Positions 7,860 through 16,585 of a DNA stretch of 21,267 nucleotides are shown here, in pieces. Under the pieces are notes generated by a model. The model was not told the DNA's origin. It searched no databases and saw nothing but the letters and a program-made list of their open reading frames with translations. Position 1 is the stretch's first letter. Each line of letters begins with the position of its first letter. Source of the DNA: Comamonas sp. lk (GTDB lineage: Bacteria; Pseudomonadota; Gammaproteobacteria; Burkholderiales; Burkholderiaceae_C); assembly GCA_945898105.1 (NCBI GenBank), contig CAMDHL010000006.1, positions 1 to 21,267 on the forward strand, given 5' to 3'. The position numbers and the translations under genes are program-made.

Positions 7860-8716
7860 ACCAGGCGTTCCGCTGATTCGAGGGTGTTGACCAAAAGCAT
7901 GGTGATCGTCATGGGGCCGACACCGCCGGGTACCGGCGTAATATGGCCTGCCACTTCGCGCACACCGGCGTAGTCCACATCGCCACACAGCTTGCCCTCG
8001 TCATTGCGGTTCATGCCTACGTCAATCACCACTGCGCCGGGCTTGACCATATCGGCCGTTAGTACATTGACTTTGCCCACTGCCGCCACTATGACATCGG
8101 CCTGCAGCGTCATGGCTTTGAGGTCTTTGGTCCCGCTATGGCAAATGGTGACAGTGGCATTTTTTTGCAGCAATAGCATGGCCATGGGTTTGCCCACGAT
8201 GTTGCTACGGCCGATCACTACTGCGTGCTTACCGCGCAGGTCGTAATCTATGGATTCGAGCATCTTCATGCATCCATAAGGCGTGCAGGGCAGAAAGCCG
8301 GGCTGGCCTACCATCAAAGCACCGGCGCTGGCGATGTGAAAACCATCGACGTCTTTTTCAGGCGCAATGGCTTCAATGACTTTGTTGGCATCGATATGTT
8401 TGGGCACCGGCAGCTGCACCAGAATGCCGTGAATAGCCGGGTCTTTGTTTAGCGCATCAATGCGTGCCAGTAGAGCTGCTTCCGTCATGTCCGCCTCGTA
8501 GCGCTCCAACACTGAATGCAGACCTGCATCGGCGCAGGCCTTGACCTTATTACGCACATAGACCTGTGAGGCAGAGTTCTCGCCCACCAGTAAGACCGCC
8601 AGACCAGGCGTAATGCCACGCGCTTTAAGCGCATCGGCTCGGTGCATCACGTCGGCGCGTAATTGGGCAGACAGCGCATTGCCGTCGATGATTGAAGCGG
8701 TGTGAGGTGTTGACAT
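7856..8716 (-). CDS. folD: Bifunctional methylenetetrahydrofolate dehydrogenase / methenyltetrahydrofolate cyclohydrolase
   Basis: A 286-residue cytosolic enzyme that interconverts 5,10-methylene- and 10-formyl-tetrahydrofolate with NADP, feeding purine and formyl-methionine synthesis. Catalytic Tyr53 and Lys57 lie in YVRNK. Other family signatures are [11 protein letters not shown] (97-107), KDVDGFH (121-127), the nucleotide-binding GRSNIVGKP (169-177) and PGGVGPMT near the C-terminus. Length is normal. The ATG at 8716-8714 has a weak purine-rich AAGAGC before it. The stop overlaps the prlC start by 4 bp, so the pair forms an operon. The response-regulator gene upstream points the same way but is separated by 114 bp. 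Confidence 0.97.
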   Translation of the reverse strand: MSTPHTASIIDGNALSAQLRADVMHRADALKARGITPGLAVLLVGENSASQVYVRNKVKACADAGLHSVLERYEADMTEAALLARIDALNKDPAIHGILVQLPVPKHIDANKVIEAIAPEKDVDGFHIASAGALMVGQPGFLPCTPYGCMKMLESIDYDLRGKHAVVIGRSNIVGKPMAMLLLQKNATVTICHSGTKDLKAMTLQADVIVAAVGKVNVLTADMVKPGAVVIDVGMNRNDEGKLCGDVDYAGVREVAGHITPVPGGVGPMTITMLLVNTLESAERLV

Positions 8717-8755
8717 AGCTTAGCTCTTAGAGAGTGGGAGTTAAAAAGAGTGTGG

Positions 8756-8770
8756 ATTGCTGATAGCAAT
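8756..8770. other. Inverted repeat between the response-regulator gene and folD
   Basis: ATTGCT and AGCAAT are perfect 6-bp arms around GAT. On the minus strand, the direction of both flanking genes, the repeat is followed after about eight bases by CTTTTTAA. It could be a weak terminator that partly separates the two-component genes from folD-prlC, or a binding site in the folD leader. Confidence 0.3.
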
Positions 8771-8830
8771 TAGAAGCTGCCAGTGCCGGCCCAAAGATGC
8801 GTCTGCGACACCGGCGCGCACAAATGCGAC

Positions 8831-9493
8831 TCAGGTCTTTGGATTGGACTGGCCCAGGGCGATTTTGAGCAGGTCGGCCACGGTATTGGCGCTGAGCTTT
8901 TCCATGATGTTGGCGCGGTGCGCCTCCACCGTCTTGATACTGATGCCCAAGTCATCGGCAATTTGTTTATTGAGCCTGCCAGCCACAATGCGCTCCAGTA
9001 CCTGCGACTCTCGCATGGTGAGCTTGGACAACAAGGAATCGCGGTTAGCGGCTAGTTGCGAATCGGCAAACGAGTCTTTAGCATGGTCCAGCATTTGTTC
9101 TACCAGCCTCACCAAATCTGCTTCGTTAAAAGGCTTTTGGATAAAGTCCATTGCGCCTTTTTTCATGGTGTCCACCGCCATGGGTACATCGCCGTGACCG
9201 GTTATAAACACGATCGGTAACGGAGAGCGAATCTCAATTAAGCGCGATTGCAGCTCGAGACCGGTCATGCCACCCATGCGAATATCCACCAGCAGACAGG
9301 CCACTTCGCGGGCATCGTAACGGCTTAAAAAGGATTCGGCAGAATCAAAGCAACGTACCCGATATCCTCTGCCCTCTAAGAGCCATTGCACCGAGTCCCG
9401 CACCGCCTCGTCGTCGTCGACAACATATACGGTGCCTTTTTTCGGGATCAAACTATTGGAAGATTCCTGCATTGAATTTCTTTCTTGATGCAA
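8831..9493 (-). CDS. FixJ-type response regulator (REC plus LuxR-type HTH)
   Basis: A 220-residue DNA-binding regulator. The receiver domain (about 20-135) has the acidic cluster DDD at 26-28, the phospho-acceptor Asp70 in CLLVDIRM, Thr98 in FITGHGD and Lys120 in QKPF. The output domain (about 155-215) is a LuxR/FixJ helix-turn-helix, LTMRESQVLERIVAG then NKQIADDLGISIKTVEAHR. It lies 22 bp after the kinase gene on the same strand, so the kinase is its presumed partner. The first ATG (9493) and a second one seven codons on (9472) are both preceded by A/G-rich stretches, so the exact start is unsettled. By position, it may control the divergent aceE operon; that is inference. Confidence 0.92.
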   Translation of the reverse strand: MHQERNSMQESSNSLIPKKGTVYVVDDDEAVRDSVQWLLEGRGYRVRCFDSAESFLSRYDAREVACLLVDIRMGGMTGLELQSRLIEIRSPLPIVFITGHGDVPMAVDTMKKGAMDFIQKPFNEADLVRLVEQMLDHAKDSFADSQLAANRDSLLSKLTMRESQVLERIVAGRLNKQIADDLGISIKTVEAHRANIMEKLSANTVADLLKIALGQSNPKT

Positions 9494-9515
9494 ACTTCTT
9501 TTTTCTTGCGCCGTG

Positions 9516-12008
9516 CTAGCTCAAGGGTAGCCAGAAGGTGAATTTACAGCCGGAAACTGTGCCTTCATTGTAGAGGTTCTCCGCCGCTAATCGCCCGCGA
9601 TGCGACTCCACGATGGAGCGGCACAGGCTCAAGCCGATGCCCATACCTTCCGCTTTGGTGGAAAAGAAAGCTTCGTAAAGGCGCGGCATCACGTCCGCCG
9701 CAATGCCTTTTCCGGTGTCCTGCACCGAAAACTCAACACTTTTTTTACCTTCGAAAATGCCACCTAGAACACGCAAGTCCACAATCCGTTCGGGGCTGGG
9801 ACGTTGCGCTGCATCGACGGATTCAGCCGCGTTGCGCAACAGGTTCACCAGCACTTGCTCTATCAATATCCGGTCCACCATCAGGGGCGGCAAGCGTCCC
9901 GCGATATTGCAGTTCAGACGCACGTTAAAGCGACGAAGTTCGATTTCTGCCAGTTCCACCGCTTCGCTGACCATAGGCTCGACTTCGCAGAGGGTGCGAT
10001 TGGGCTCACTGCGTTTTACAAAGCTGCGGATACGGTGAATGATCTGCCCAGCGCGTTGTGCCTGCTTGGCCGTTTTGTCCAAAGCGGTAAGCAACTCCTC
10101 TTGTGAAATCTGTTGATCTTTAATACGTGAGACCATGCCATTGCAATAGTTGTTGATGGCCGTCAGGGGTTGATTGAGTTCGTGGGCCACGCTGGAGGCC
10201 ATTTCGCCCATGGTGATCATGCGACTGGCACTTTGCGCTCTTTCTGCCTGCGTCGCTGCCTGTTCTTCGGCCAAGCGGCGGCTACTGATGTCGGTCGCAA
10301 TAACCATTTGGGCTAAGCGACCGTCCACCCATCCGAGATAACGAGTCCGTACTTCCAGCCATTTTCCGAGCGACCCAATAAAAATTTCCGCGCTTTCTGC
10401 ATCCACATCCACCAGGCTACCCAGTGGAAAGCCGGCGAACAGGTCCACATCGTCGCCGCGTTCCTGGCTGGCACGGCCTTGGGGCACACCGGCCTCGGCG
10501 ACCAGTTGCAAATGCCCACCCGCAGCGGTGCCAAACCACTGGCGGTAGAGCTTGTTGGCAAACACCAGCTCATCACTACCCAGCGGTGCCACAGAGATGG
10601 AGGCGTCAAGCGCTTCGAGCACAGTCGTAAAGCGCTGATGTGAGGCCGACAATTGCTCACGCACTCGGTTGGGTTCGGTAATGTCGGTCATGGAGGTGAC
10701 CCAGCCAGTTTGCGTGCCGTTGGCGTCGATCAGCGGTGCCACATAAAGGCGCGCATCGAACAAACCGCTGTCGCGTCGCTTGACGCGTACCTGGACGCCG
10801 CCTTGACTGGTCTTGCCCGAGAGTTCCTGCCCGAGCAGCGCCGAGAGCTCTTCCCGGTCGCTTTCGGGCCAGTAGGGGAAGGGGGCGGTGCGCCCCACAA
10901 GTTCGGACTCGCTCCACCCAGTCATCATGCAAAACGCGGCATTTACATAGGTGATACGCCCCTGCAAATCCATCGCGCGCATGCCGGTCAACATGGAGTT
11001 TTCCATCGCCCGCCGAAAGTTGGTCTCTGACAGCAAGGCTTGCTGCGCCTGCAGGCGCTTGCGGCTGTGACGCCAATTGGCAATCAGCATCCAGGCTGTC
11101 ATTACGCTCAAGGCGCTGACCAGCCAGAACAAGCCTGTGCCAATCACGCCCATGGAGGCACGGTAGGCCTCGGCACGCACCAGCAGGTCCGAGCCCACAG
11201 GCGAAACCGCCATGCTGTAGCTGCCCGGTTTGCGGGTCCAGGGAAGTATCTGGCTCACGGGCCGTTTTATGGGCAGCGCGACGCCGGCCAGCACCCCACC
11301 GTTAGCGTCCAACAAGGATATGCCGTAGCGCGCCGCAATTTCGTTGGGAATCCCGTAGCGGTATAGGCCGTCTACTGACAATTCGACCAAAATCACACCC
11401 GCCGACTGGCCTTTTGCTACCAAAGGTACGTAGAGCTGCAAGATGGGAGCAGAGGCCTCCGCCTTGGCTTGCAGCAGGTAGACCACCCGGCGCTGCGCAG
11501 CGGCCCAATTAAAGGCGTTGTCACCTTTGGCATCCAATGCAACCGCACTGTTCCCGTAAGCGGGATAACTCCAGTTCAAAGTCGCTCCGCCACTGGCGCG
11601 TAATCGCTTTTGCGGGTCCAGCCAGGCCGCACCGTGGACTTCCGGGTATTGCGTTAGAAGCGCTACGACTCTTAGCCGAAAGGCCCGGGCGTCCAGTTCC
11701 TGGTTGGACAACTCGCGCCCAAGTGCGCTGAACTGCTCCTGCCGTTCCAATAAGCGCAATCGCAGTTGTTGCTGGGTGTATTCCACATCCCGCCGGACGG
11801 CCTCCTGCTCGCGGTCGGCCTCCTCCATCTGCAGATAGAAAAGCGCAGAAACAATGGCCGCCATAAACAAGACCACCGCCGCCAGTGGGGCCAACATGGC
11901 CACGCGGTCTTGACGGTACGGGGAAAGTCGGCGCCACCAACGTCTTACGCGCTTTACCGTGGACAGTTCCGGTTCGGTTTGCAGCGAAAAAGTCTCAGCG
12001 TTGGCCAT
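9516..12008 (-). CDS. Membrane PAS-domain sensor histidine kinase
   Basis: An 830-residue inner-membrane kinase. A hydrophobic helix at about 37-59 and another at about 288-310 bracket a ~230-residue periplasmic sensor domain of CHASE-like size. A PAS domain follows (about 330-445, VNAAFCMMTGWSESELVGR and GWVTSMTDITE), then a second, weaker PAS-like segment (about 455-575). The HisKA segment has the phospho-acceptor His609 in VAHELNQPLTAI. The ATPase domain has the N box with Asn726 (NLLRNAAES), G1 DTGKGIA (764-770) and FFSTKAEGMGIGLS (781-794). This is the NtrB/FixL-like class of kinases that partner with FixJ regulators; the regulator gene follows by 22 bp. The ligand is unknown. It is transcribed away from aceE across a shared 148-bp region, so a pyruvate- or redox-related signal is a reasonable guess only. 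Confidence 0.92.
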   Translation of the reverse strand: MANAETFSLQTEPELSTVKRVRRWWRRLSPYRQDRVAMLAPLAAVVLFMAAIVSALFYLQMEEADREQEAVRRDVEYTQQQLRLRLLERQEQFSALGRELSNQELDARAFRLRVVALLTQYPEVHGAAWLDPQKRLRASGGATLNWSYPAYGNSAVALDAKGDNAFNWAAAQRRVVYLLQAKAEASAPILQLYVPLVAKGQSAGVILVELSVDGLYRYGIPNEIAARYGISLLDANGGVLAGVALPIKRPVSQILPWTRKPGSYSMAVSPVGSDLLVRAEAYRASMGVIGTGLFWLVSALSVMTAWMLIANWRHSRKRLQAQQALLSETNFRRAMENSMLTGMRAMDLQGRITYVNAAFCMMTGWSESELVGRTAPFPYWPESDREELSALLGQELSGKTSQGGVQVRVKRRDSGLFDARLYVAPLIDANGTQTGWVTSMTDITEPNRVREQLSASHQRFTTVLEALDASISVAPLGSDELVFANKLYRQWFGTAAGGHLQLVAEAGVPQGRASQERGDDVDLFAGFPLGSLVDVDAESAEIFIGSLGKWLEVRTRYLGWVDGRLAQMVIATDISSRRLAEEQAATQAERAQSASRMITMGEMASSVAHELNQPLTAINNYCNGMVSRIKDQQISQEELLTALDKTAKQAQRAGQIIHRIRSFVKRSEPNRTLCEVEPMVSEAVELAEIELRRFNVRLNCNIAGRLPPLMVDRILIEQVLVNLLRNAAESVDAAQRPSPERIVDLRVLGGIFEGKKSVEFSVQDTGKGIAADVMPRLYEAFFSTKAEGMGIGLSLCRSIVESHRGRLAAENLYNEGTVSGCKFTFWLPLS

Positions 12009-12156
12009 CCGACAAGTGTAGAGCCCGCTTAGCGATCTGATACTTCGGCTTAATATTTCATATTATAAAATTTAAAAGCATGATTTGAAATTTCGGTAAA
12101 GTTATGAGAGAATTCTCATCCTGTACGCTACAAGCATCACACCAGCTGGAGACGCC
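12009..12156. promoter_or_regulatory. Shared AT-rich promoter region of the kinase gene and aceE
   Basis: This 148-bp divergent region turns sharply AT-rich between about 12048 and 12115. On the minus strand a perfect TATAAT lies at 12067-12062 and could be the kinase -10 box; the matching -35 is poor. On the plus strand TTGAAA at 12085-12090 resembles a -35 box, but the -10 at the right distance (around 12107-12113) is weak and overlaps the inverted repeat at 12104-12119. A GGAG at about 12147-12150 is the aceE ribosome binding site. No PdhR-type operator was recognised. Confidence 0.5.
12104..12119. promoter_or_regulatory. Candidate operator upstream of aceE
   Basis: ATGAGA and TCTCAT form a perfect inverted repeat with a GAAT centre; the core GAGAATTCTC is itself a 10-bp palindrome. 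It lies 38-53 bases before the aceE ATG, overlapping the expected -10 region, a position suited to a dimeric regulator. The neighbouring FixJ-type regulator is the first candidate to bind it, but nothing in the sequence proves this. Confidence 0.4.
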
Positions 12157-14892
12157 ATGACAAGCACCGAAAAAAACAACGCCGCATCCCTACCGTTGGG
12201 TATCGGCGGTGACATCGATAAGCAGGAAACACGCGAGTGGATGGACGCCTTGTCTGCCGTCATCGAGGCCGAAGGCCCGGAGCGAGCGCACTTTCTGTTG
12301 GAGCAACTGCTCGAGCATGCCCGTCAGAAAAGCATTGACATGCCTTTCTCGGCCACCACCGGCTATGTCAATACCATCGAGCCTGACCACGAAGAACGTG
12401 CACCGGGTAATCTGGAAATCGAAGAGCGTCTGCGTGCTTACATGCGTTGGAACGCTATGGCCATGGTGGTGAAAGCCAACCGCCACGACCCGGCAGATGG
12501 CGGCGATCTGGGCGGTCATATTGGTTCGTTTGCCTCGCTGGCCAGTTTGTTTGGCGCGGGCTTTAACCATTTTTGGCACGCCGAGAGCGAGAACCACGGC
12601 GGCGACTGTTTGTTTATCCAAGGTCACGTTGCGCCCGGTGTTTATGCCCGCGCTTACCTAGAAGGGCGCCTGAGCGAAGAGCAGTTACTCAATTTCCGCC
12701 AGGAAGTCGATGGCAAGGGCTTATCCAGCTACCCGCACCCCAAACTGATGCCAGAGTTCTGGCAGTTTCCCACCGTGTCTATGGGCCTGGGCCCGCTGAT
12801 GGCGATTTACCAGGCGCGTTTCTTGAAATATTTACATGCACGTGGCATTGCCAACACTGAAAACCGCAAAGTCTGGGTGTTTTGCGGCGACGGCGAGATG
12901 GACGAGGTCGAGTCCCTGGGCGCGATCGGTCTGGCCGCACGCGAGAAGCTGGACAACTTGATTTTTGTTATCAACTGTAATTTGCAACGCCTGGACGGCC
13001 CAGTGCGTGGCAACGGAAAGATCATTCAGGAACTTGAAGGTGAATTCCGTGGTTCTGGCTGGAATGTGATCAAGCTGATTTGGGGCAGTAGCTGGGACCC
13101 GTTGCTGGCGCGTGATAAAGAAGGCGCACTGCGCAAAGTGATGATGGACACCGTCGACGGCGACTACCAGGCCATGAAGGCCAATGACGGCGCTTATGTA
13201 CGCAAACACTTCTTCGGTAAAGACCCGCGCACCGCCAAGATGGTGGAGCACATGAGCGACGAAGAAATTTTTGAACTGCGACGTGGTGGCCACGACTCCA
13301 AAAAAGTCTATGCTGCATACCACCAGGCGGTGAACCACAAAGGGCAGCCCACCGTACTACTTATTAAAACCGTTAAAGGTTTTGGTATGGGCAAAAGCGG
13401 TGAGGGTAAGAACAATGTGCACCAGACCAAGAAGCTGACGGACGAGGACATCAAGGCCTTCCGCGACCGCTTCAATATCCCGATTCCTGATAGCGAATTG
13501 GCCAAAATTCCGTTTTACAAACCGGCCGAAGACACACCCGAAATGCGTTATTTGCACGAGCGGCGCAAGGCCTTGGGAGGCTATCTGCCGCACCGCCGGG
13601 TTAAGGCTGATGAGCAATTTACCGTGCCATCGTTGGACACCTTTAAGGCGGTTATAGAGCCTACCGTGGAAGGCCGAGAGATTTCCACCACACAAGCCTA
13701 TGTGCGCTTTCTGACCACGCTTTTGCGCGACAAAGCCATCGGCCCGCGTGTCGTGCCTATCTTGGTGGATGAGGCGCGCACTTTTGGCATGGAAGGTTTG
13801 TTCCGCCAGATCGGTATTTACAACCCGGACGGCCAGCTATACACCCCGGTTGATAAAGACCAGGTGATGTATTACAAAGAAGACAAGCAAGGCCAAATTC
13901 TGCAAGAAGGTATCAATGAGGCCGGTGGCATGAGCAGCTGGATTGCGGCAGCGACCAGCTACAGCACTAGCAATCGCATCATGATTCCGTTTTATGTCTA
14001 TTACTCGATGTTCGGCTTCCAGCGCATAGGCGATCTGGCCTGGGCTGCTGGCGATATGCAGGCCCGCGGATTTTTGCTCGGCGGTACTTCGGGCCGCACC
14101 ACCCTTAATGGTGAAGGCTTGCAGCACGAAGACGGGCACAGCCATATATTGGCCGGCACCATTCCCAATTGCTTGAGCTACGACCCCACGTTTGCGCATG
14201 AAGTTGCGGTCATCATGCACCACGGCCTTAAGCGCATGGTGGAGAAGCAGGACAATGTTTTTTACTACATCACATTGCTTAATGAAAACTACGCCATGCC
14301 GGGCCTGGCGGCGGGTACCGAAGCGCAAATCATTAAGGGTATGTATTTGTGTAAGCCCGGCGCCACCGAAACCAAGGCCAACAAAGGCGCGGCGCGTGTG
14401 CAGTTGCTGGGCTCGGGCACCATCTTGCGTGAGTCGATTGCAGCGCAAGCGTTGCTGGCGCAGGACTGGGGCGTGCAGGCTGATGTCTGGAGCTGCCCCA
14501 GCTTTAATGAACTGACGCGCGAAGGCCAAGACTGTGAGCGTTTCAATATGCTGCACCCGCTGGAAAAAGCGCGTGTGCCTTTCGTTAGCCAGCAGCTTGA
14601 AGGCCATAGGGGCCCGGTGGTTGCCGCTACTGACTACATGAAGGCCTATGCAGAGCAGATTCGGCCCTTCATTCCTAAAGGCCGCGCTTATAAAGTGTTG
14701 GGTACCGACGGTTTTGGCCGAAGCGACTTTCGCAGCAAGCTGCGTGAGCACTTCGAGGTAAATCGCCACTACGTCGTGCTTGCTGCGCTGAAAGCTTTGC
14801 AGGAAGAGGGCGCTGTGACGGCTGAAACCGTGGCGCAGGCGATTGCCAAGTACGCCATCAAAGCCGACAAGATCAACCCGCTGCACGCTTAA
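12157..14892 (+). CDS. aceE: Pyruvate dehydrogenase E1 component, homodimeric type
   Basis: A 911-residue thiamine-diphosphate enzyme that decarboxylates pyruvate and acetylates the lipoyl group of AceF; E. coli AceE is 887 residues, so this is full length. The ThDP/magnesium motif is visible as GDGEMDE (244-250) followed by Asn273 and Asn275 in FVINCNLQRLDGP. Other family-specific runs are LGGHIGSFASLA, HFWHAESENHGGD and TSGRTTLNGEGLQHEDGHSH in the middle domain, where the histidines belong to the active site. The ATG at 12157 follows a GGAG ribosome binding site. The next gene, aceF, begins 19 bp after the stop, so the three PDH genes form one operon. The upstream intergenic region is shared with the divergent sensor kinase. 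Confidence 0.98.
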   Translation: MTSTEKNNAASLPLGIGGDIDKQETREWMDALSAVIEAEGPERAHFLLEQLLEHARQKSIDMPFSATTGYVNTIEPDHEERAPGNLEIEERLRAYMRWNAMAMVVKANRHDPADGGDLGGHIGSFASLASLFGAGFNHFWHAESENHGGDCLFIQGHVAPGVYARAYLEGRLSEEQLLNFRQEVDGKGLSSYPHPKLMPEFWQFPTVSMGLGPLMAIYQARFLKYLHARGIANTENRKVWVFCGDGEMDEVESLGAIGLAAREKLDNLIFVINCNLQRLDGPVRGNGKIIQELEGEFRGSGWNVIKLIWGSSWDPLLARDKEGALRKVMMDTVDGDYQAMKANDGAYVRKHFFGKDPRTAKMVEHMSDEEIFELRRGGHDSKKVYAAYHQAVNHKGQPTVLLIKTVKGFGMGKSGEGKNNVHQTKKLTDEDIKAFRDRFNIPIPDSELAKIPFYKPAEDTPEMRYLHERRKALGGYLPHRRVKADEQFTVPSLDTFKAVIEPTVEGREISTTQAYVRFLTTLLRDKAIGPRVVPILVDEARTFGMEGLFRQIGIYNPDGQLYTPVDKDQVMYYKEDKQGQILQEGINEAGGMSSWIAAATSYSTSNRIMIPFYVYYSMFGFQRIGDLAWAAGDMQARGFLLGGTSGRTTLNGEGLQHEDGHSHILAGTIPNCLSYDPTFAHEVAVIMHHGLKRMVEKQDNVFYYITLLNENYAMPGLAAGTEAQIIKGMYLCKPGATETKANKGAARVQLLGSGTILRESIAAQALLAQDWGVQADVWSCPSFNELTREGQDCERFNMLHPLEKARVPFVSQQLEGHRGPVVAATDYMKAYAEQIRPFIPKGRAYKVLGTDGFGRSDFRSKLREHFEVNRHYVVLAALKALQEEGAVTAETVAQAIAKYAIKADKINPLHA

Positions 14893-14911
14893 ATTTCCTG
14901 GGAGACACACC

Positions 14912-15143
14912 ATGGCAAATATTGAAATCCAGGTTCCGGATATTGGTGACTTTGACGAAGTCACCGTGATTGAGTTGTTGGTCAAAGTGGGCGACACCAT
15001 TCAGGCTGAGCAAAGTTTGATCACCGTGGAAAGCGACAAGGCCTCGATGGAAATTCCATCGGCAGCCGCCGGCGTGGTTACCGCGATAAAAGTGGCTTTG
15101 GGCGACAAGGTCAAACAAGGCTCGCTGGTCGTGATGCTGGAGG
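14912..15143 (+). repeat. Lipoyl-domain coding repeat, copy 1 (aceF 5' end)
   Basis: The first ~77 codons of aceF match the first ~77 codons of lpdA (16354-16585) closely, with long shared runs such as [34 protein letters not shown] and [11 protein letters not shown]. The nucleotide match is lower and differs mainly at third codon positions, as expected for an old duplication held by selection, or for occasional gene conversion. Confidence 0.75.
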
Positions 15144-16294
15144 TGGCCGAGGGTGCTGCAGCACCGGTGGCCTCTGCGCAAGTCATTGCGCCCGCAGCAG
15201 CACCCGCGCAGGTTGCGGCTGCTCCCGCCGCAGCTGAGACAAGCGCACCAGCTCCCGCGGCTCCCGCTACAACTGCTCCCGTGCTCGCTACATCGCTTAC
15301 GGCAGCACCCGCGCACATGCCTGGCACCCCTGCGCCTGGCCTGCCGCATGCATCGCCCTCGGTGCGCAAATTTGCGCGCGAATTGGGCGTACCTATTGAC
15401 GAAGTCAAAGGCAGCGGACCCAAAGGCCGCATCACCCAAGACGACGTGCAGGGTTTCACCAAAGCCGTGATGGGCGGCGCCACCCAGACCAAAGCACAGG
15501 CCGCCAAGGCACCCGCCTCCTACGGTGGCGACGGCGCGGCGCTAGGCCTCATTCCCTGGCCTAAAGTGGACTTTGCAAAGTTCGGCCCCATCGAACGCAA
15601 AGAAATGGGTCGCATCAAGAAAATCAGCGGCGCCAATTTGCTGCGCAATGCCATCATGATTCCGGCGGTCACCAACCACGATGACGCCGACATTACTGAT
15701 CTGGAAGCCTTTCGCGTGCTGACTAACCTGGAAAACGAAAAGTCGGCAAAAGCTGGAATTAACGCAAGCGTTAAGGTCACCATGCTGGCTTTTCTGATCA
15801 AGGCTTGCGTATCGGCGCTGAAGAAGTTCCCTGACTTCAACAGCAGCCTGGACGGCGACGCGCTGGTCTATAAGAACTATTGGCACATTGGCTTTGCTGC
15901 CGACACGCCCAATGGCTTGATGGTGCCGGTGCTTAAAGACGCTGACCAAAAAGGCGTGCTACAAATCAGCCAGGAAATGGGCGAGCTGGCCAAGAAAGCC
16001 CGGGAAGGAAAACTCAGCCCGGCAGAAATGAGTGGCGCCACCTTCACCATCTCTAGCTTGGGCGGTATTGGTGGGCGCTATTTCACGCCCATCATCAACG
16101 CGCCTGAAGTCGCCATTTTGGGCGTGTGCAAGAGCCAGATGGAGCCGGTGTGGAATGGCAAAGAGTTTGTACCGCGTTTGATGTTGCCTTTGTCCTTGAC
16201 CTGGGATCACCGCGTCATCGACGGCGCCTCTGCTGCGCGCTTTAATGCCTATCTGGGCCAAATCCTCGGCGACTTCCGTCGCGTGCTCCTTTAA
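14912..16294 (+). CDS. aceF: Dihydrolipoamide acetyltransferase E2, single lipoyl domain
   Basis: A 460-residue core subunit of the pyruvate dehydrogenase complex that moves the acetyl group from E1 to coenzyme A. One lipoyl domain (1-77) carries Lys43 in [11 protein letters not shown] as the lipoylation site. An alanine/proline-rich flexible linker follows (about 80-145), then the peripheral-subunit-binding domain (SPSVRKFARELGVPIDEVKG to GRITQDDVQGF), then the catalytic domain ending WDHRVIDGASAARF with His433 and Asp437. E. coli AceF has three lipoyl domains; this short form is usual in Burkholderiales. The frame is open further upstream into the end of aceE, but ATG 14912 has GGGAGA before it and gives the standard [14 protein letters not shown] start. 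A hairpin follows before lpdA. Confidence 0.97.
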   Translation: MANIEIQVPDIGDFDEVTVIELLVKVGDTIQAEQSLITVESDKASMEIPSAAAGVVTAIKVALGDKVKQGSLVVMLEVAEGAAAPVASAQVIAPAAAPAQVAAAPAAAETSAPAPAAPATTAPVLATSLTAAPAHMPGTPAPGLPHASPSVRKFARELGVPIDEVKGSGPKGRITQDDVQGFTKAVMGGATQTKAQAAKAPASYGGDGAALGLIPWPKVDFAKFGPIERKEMGRIKKISGANLLRNAIMIPAVTNHDDADITDLEAFRVLTNLENEKSAKAGINASVKVTMLAFLIKACVSALKKFPDFNSSLDGDALVYKNYWHIGFAADTPNGLMVPVLKDADQKGVLQISQEMGELAKKAREGKLSPAEMSGATFTISSLGGIGGRYFTPIINAPEVAILGVCKSQMEPVWNGKEFVPRLMLPLSLTWDHRVIDGASAARFNAYLGQILGDFRRVLL

Positions 16295-16302
16295 AACTTT
16301 GC

Positions 16303-16335
16303 GGGACGACGTGCGGCTGAACGCCGCGTCGCCCC
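16303..16335 (+). other. Strong hairpin between aceF and lpdA
   Basis: In the 59-bp gap, GCGGC pairs with GCCGC around a 5-base loop (TGAAC). After a 2-base bulge on the left arm, CGAC pairs with GTCG, and after one A-C mismatch GGG pairs with CCC. This makes 12 GC-rich pairs with no T-run after it, so it looks like an RNA processing, stabilising or attenuating element rather than a terminator. It could tune the Lpd:E1/E2 ratio. Confidence 0.5.
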
Positions 16336-16353
16336 CAACCGATTGAGAACGAC

Positions 16354-16585
16354 ATGGCACACATTCAAATCCAGGTCCCTGACATTGGCGACTTTGACGA
16401 AGTTACCGTCATCGAAATACTGGTCAAACCCGGCGACACCATCACGTCCGAGCAAAGCTTGATTACCGTGGAGTCCGACAAAGCCTCTATGGAAATCCCC
16501 TCTAGCCACGGCGGCGTGGTGCAGGAACTCAAGGTGCAACTGGGTGACAAGGTGAAGCAGGGCTCGCTGGTGTTGGTGCTCGAAG
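16354..16585 (+). repeat. Lipoyl-domain coding repeat, copy 2 (lpdA 5' end)
   Basis: Second copy of the lipoyl module seen at 14912-15143. It differs mainly after the lipoyl lysine ([12 protein letters not shown] here, AAAGVVTAIKVA in aceF), so each copy has a distinct outer surface while the Lys43 hairpin is kept exactly. Confidence 0.75.

Noticed and set aside
7860..7988. 43-codon upstream extension of prlC
   Set aside because: It lies inside folD in another frame, reads as noise, and the ATGA overlap at 7856-7859 gives the family-typical N-terminus.
13837..15000. Long minus-strand open frame (387 codons) opposite aceE
   Set aside because: It is the shadow of a strongly coding gene on the plus strand; the product has no motif and no ribosome binding site, and spans the aceE-aceF junction.
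16354..16585. Lipoyl domain on Lpd as a novel fusion
   Set aside because: This architecture is already known in Neisseria and Ralstonia-type pyruvate dehydrogenase complexes.
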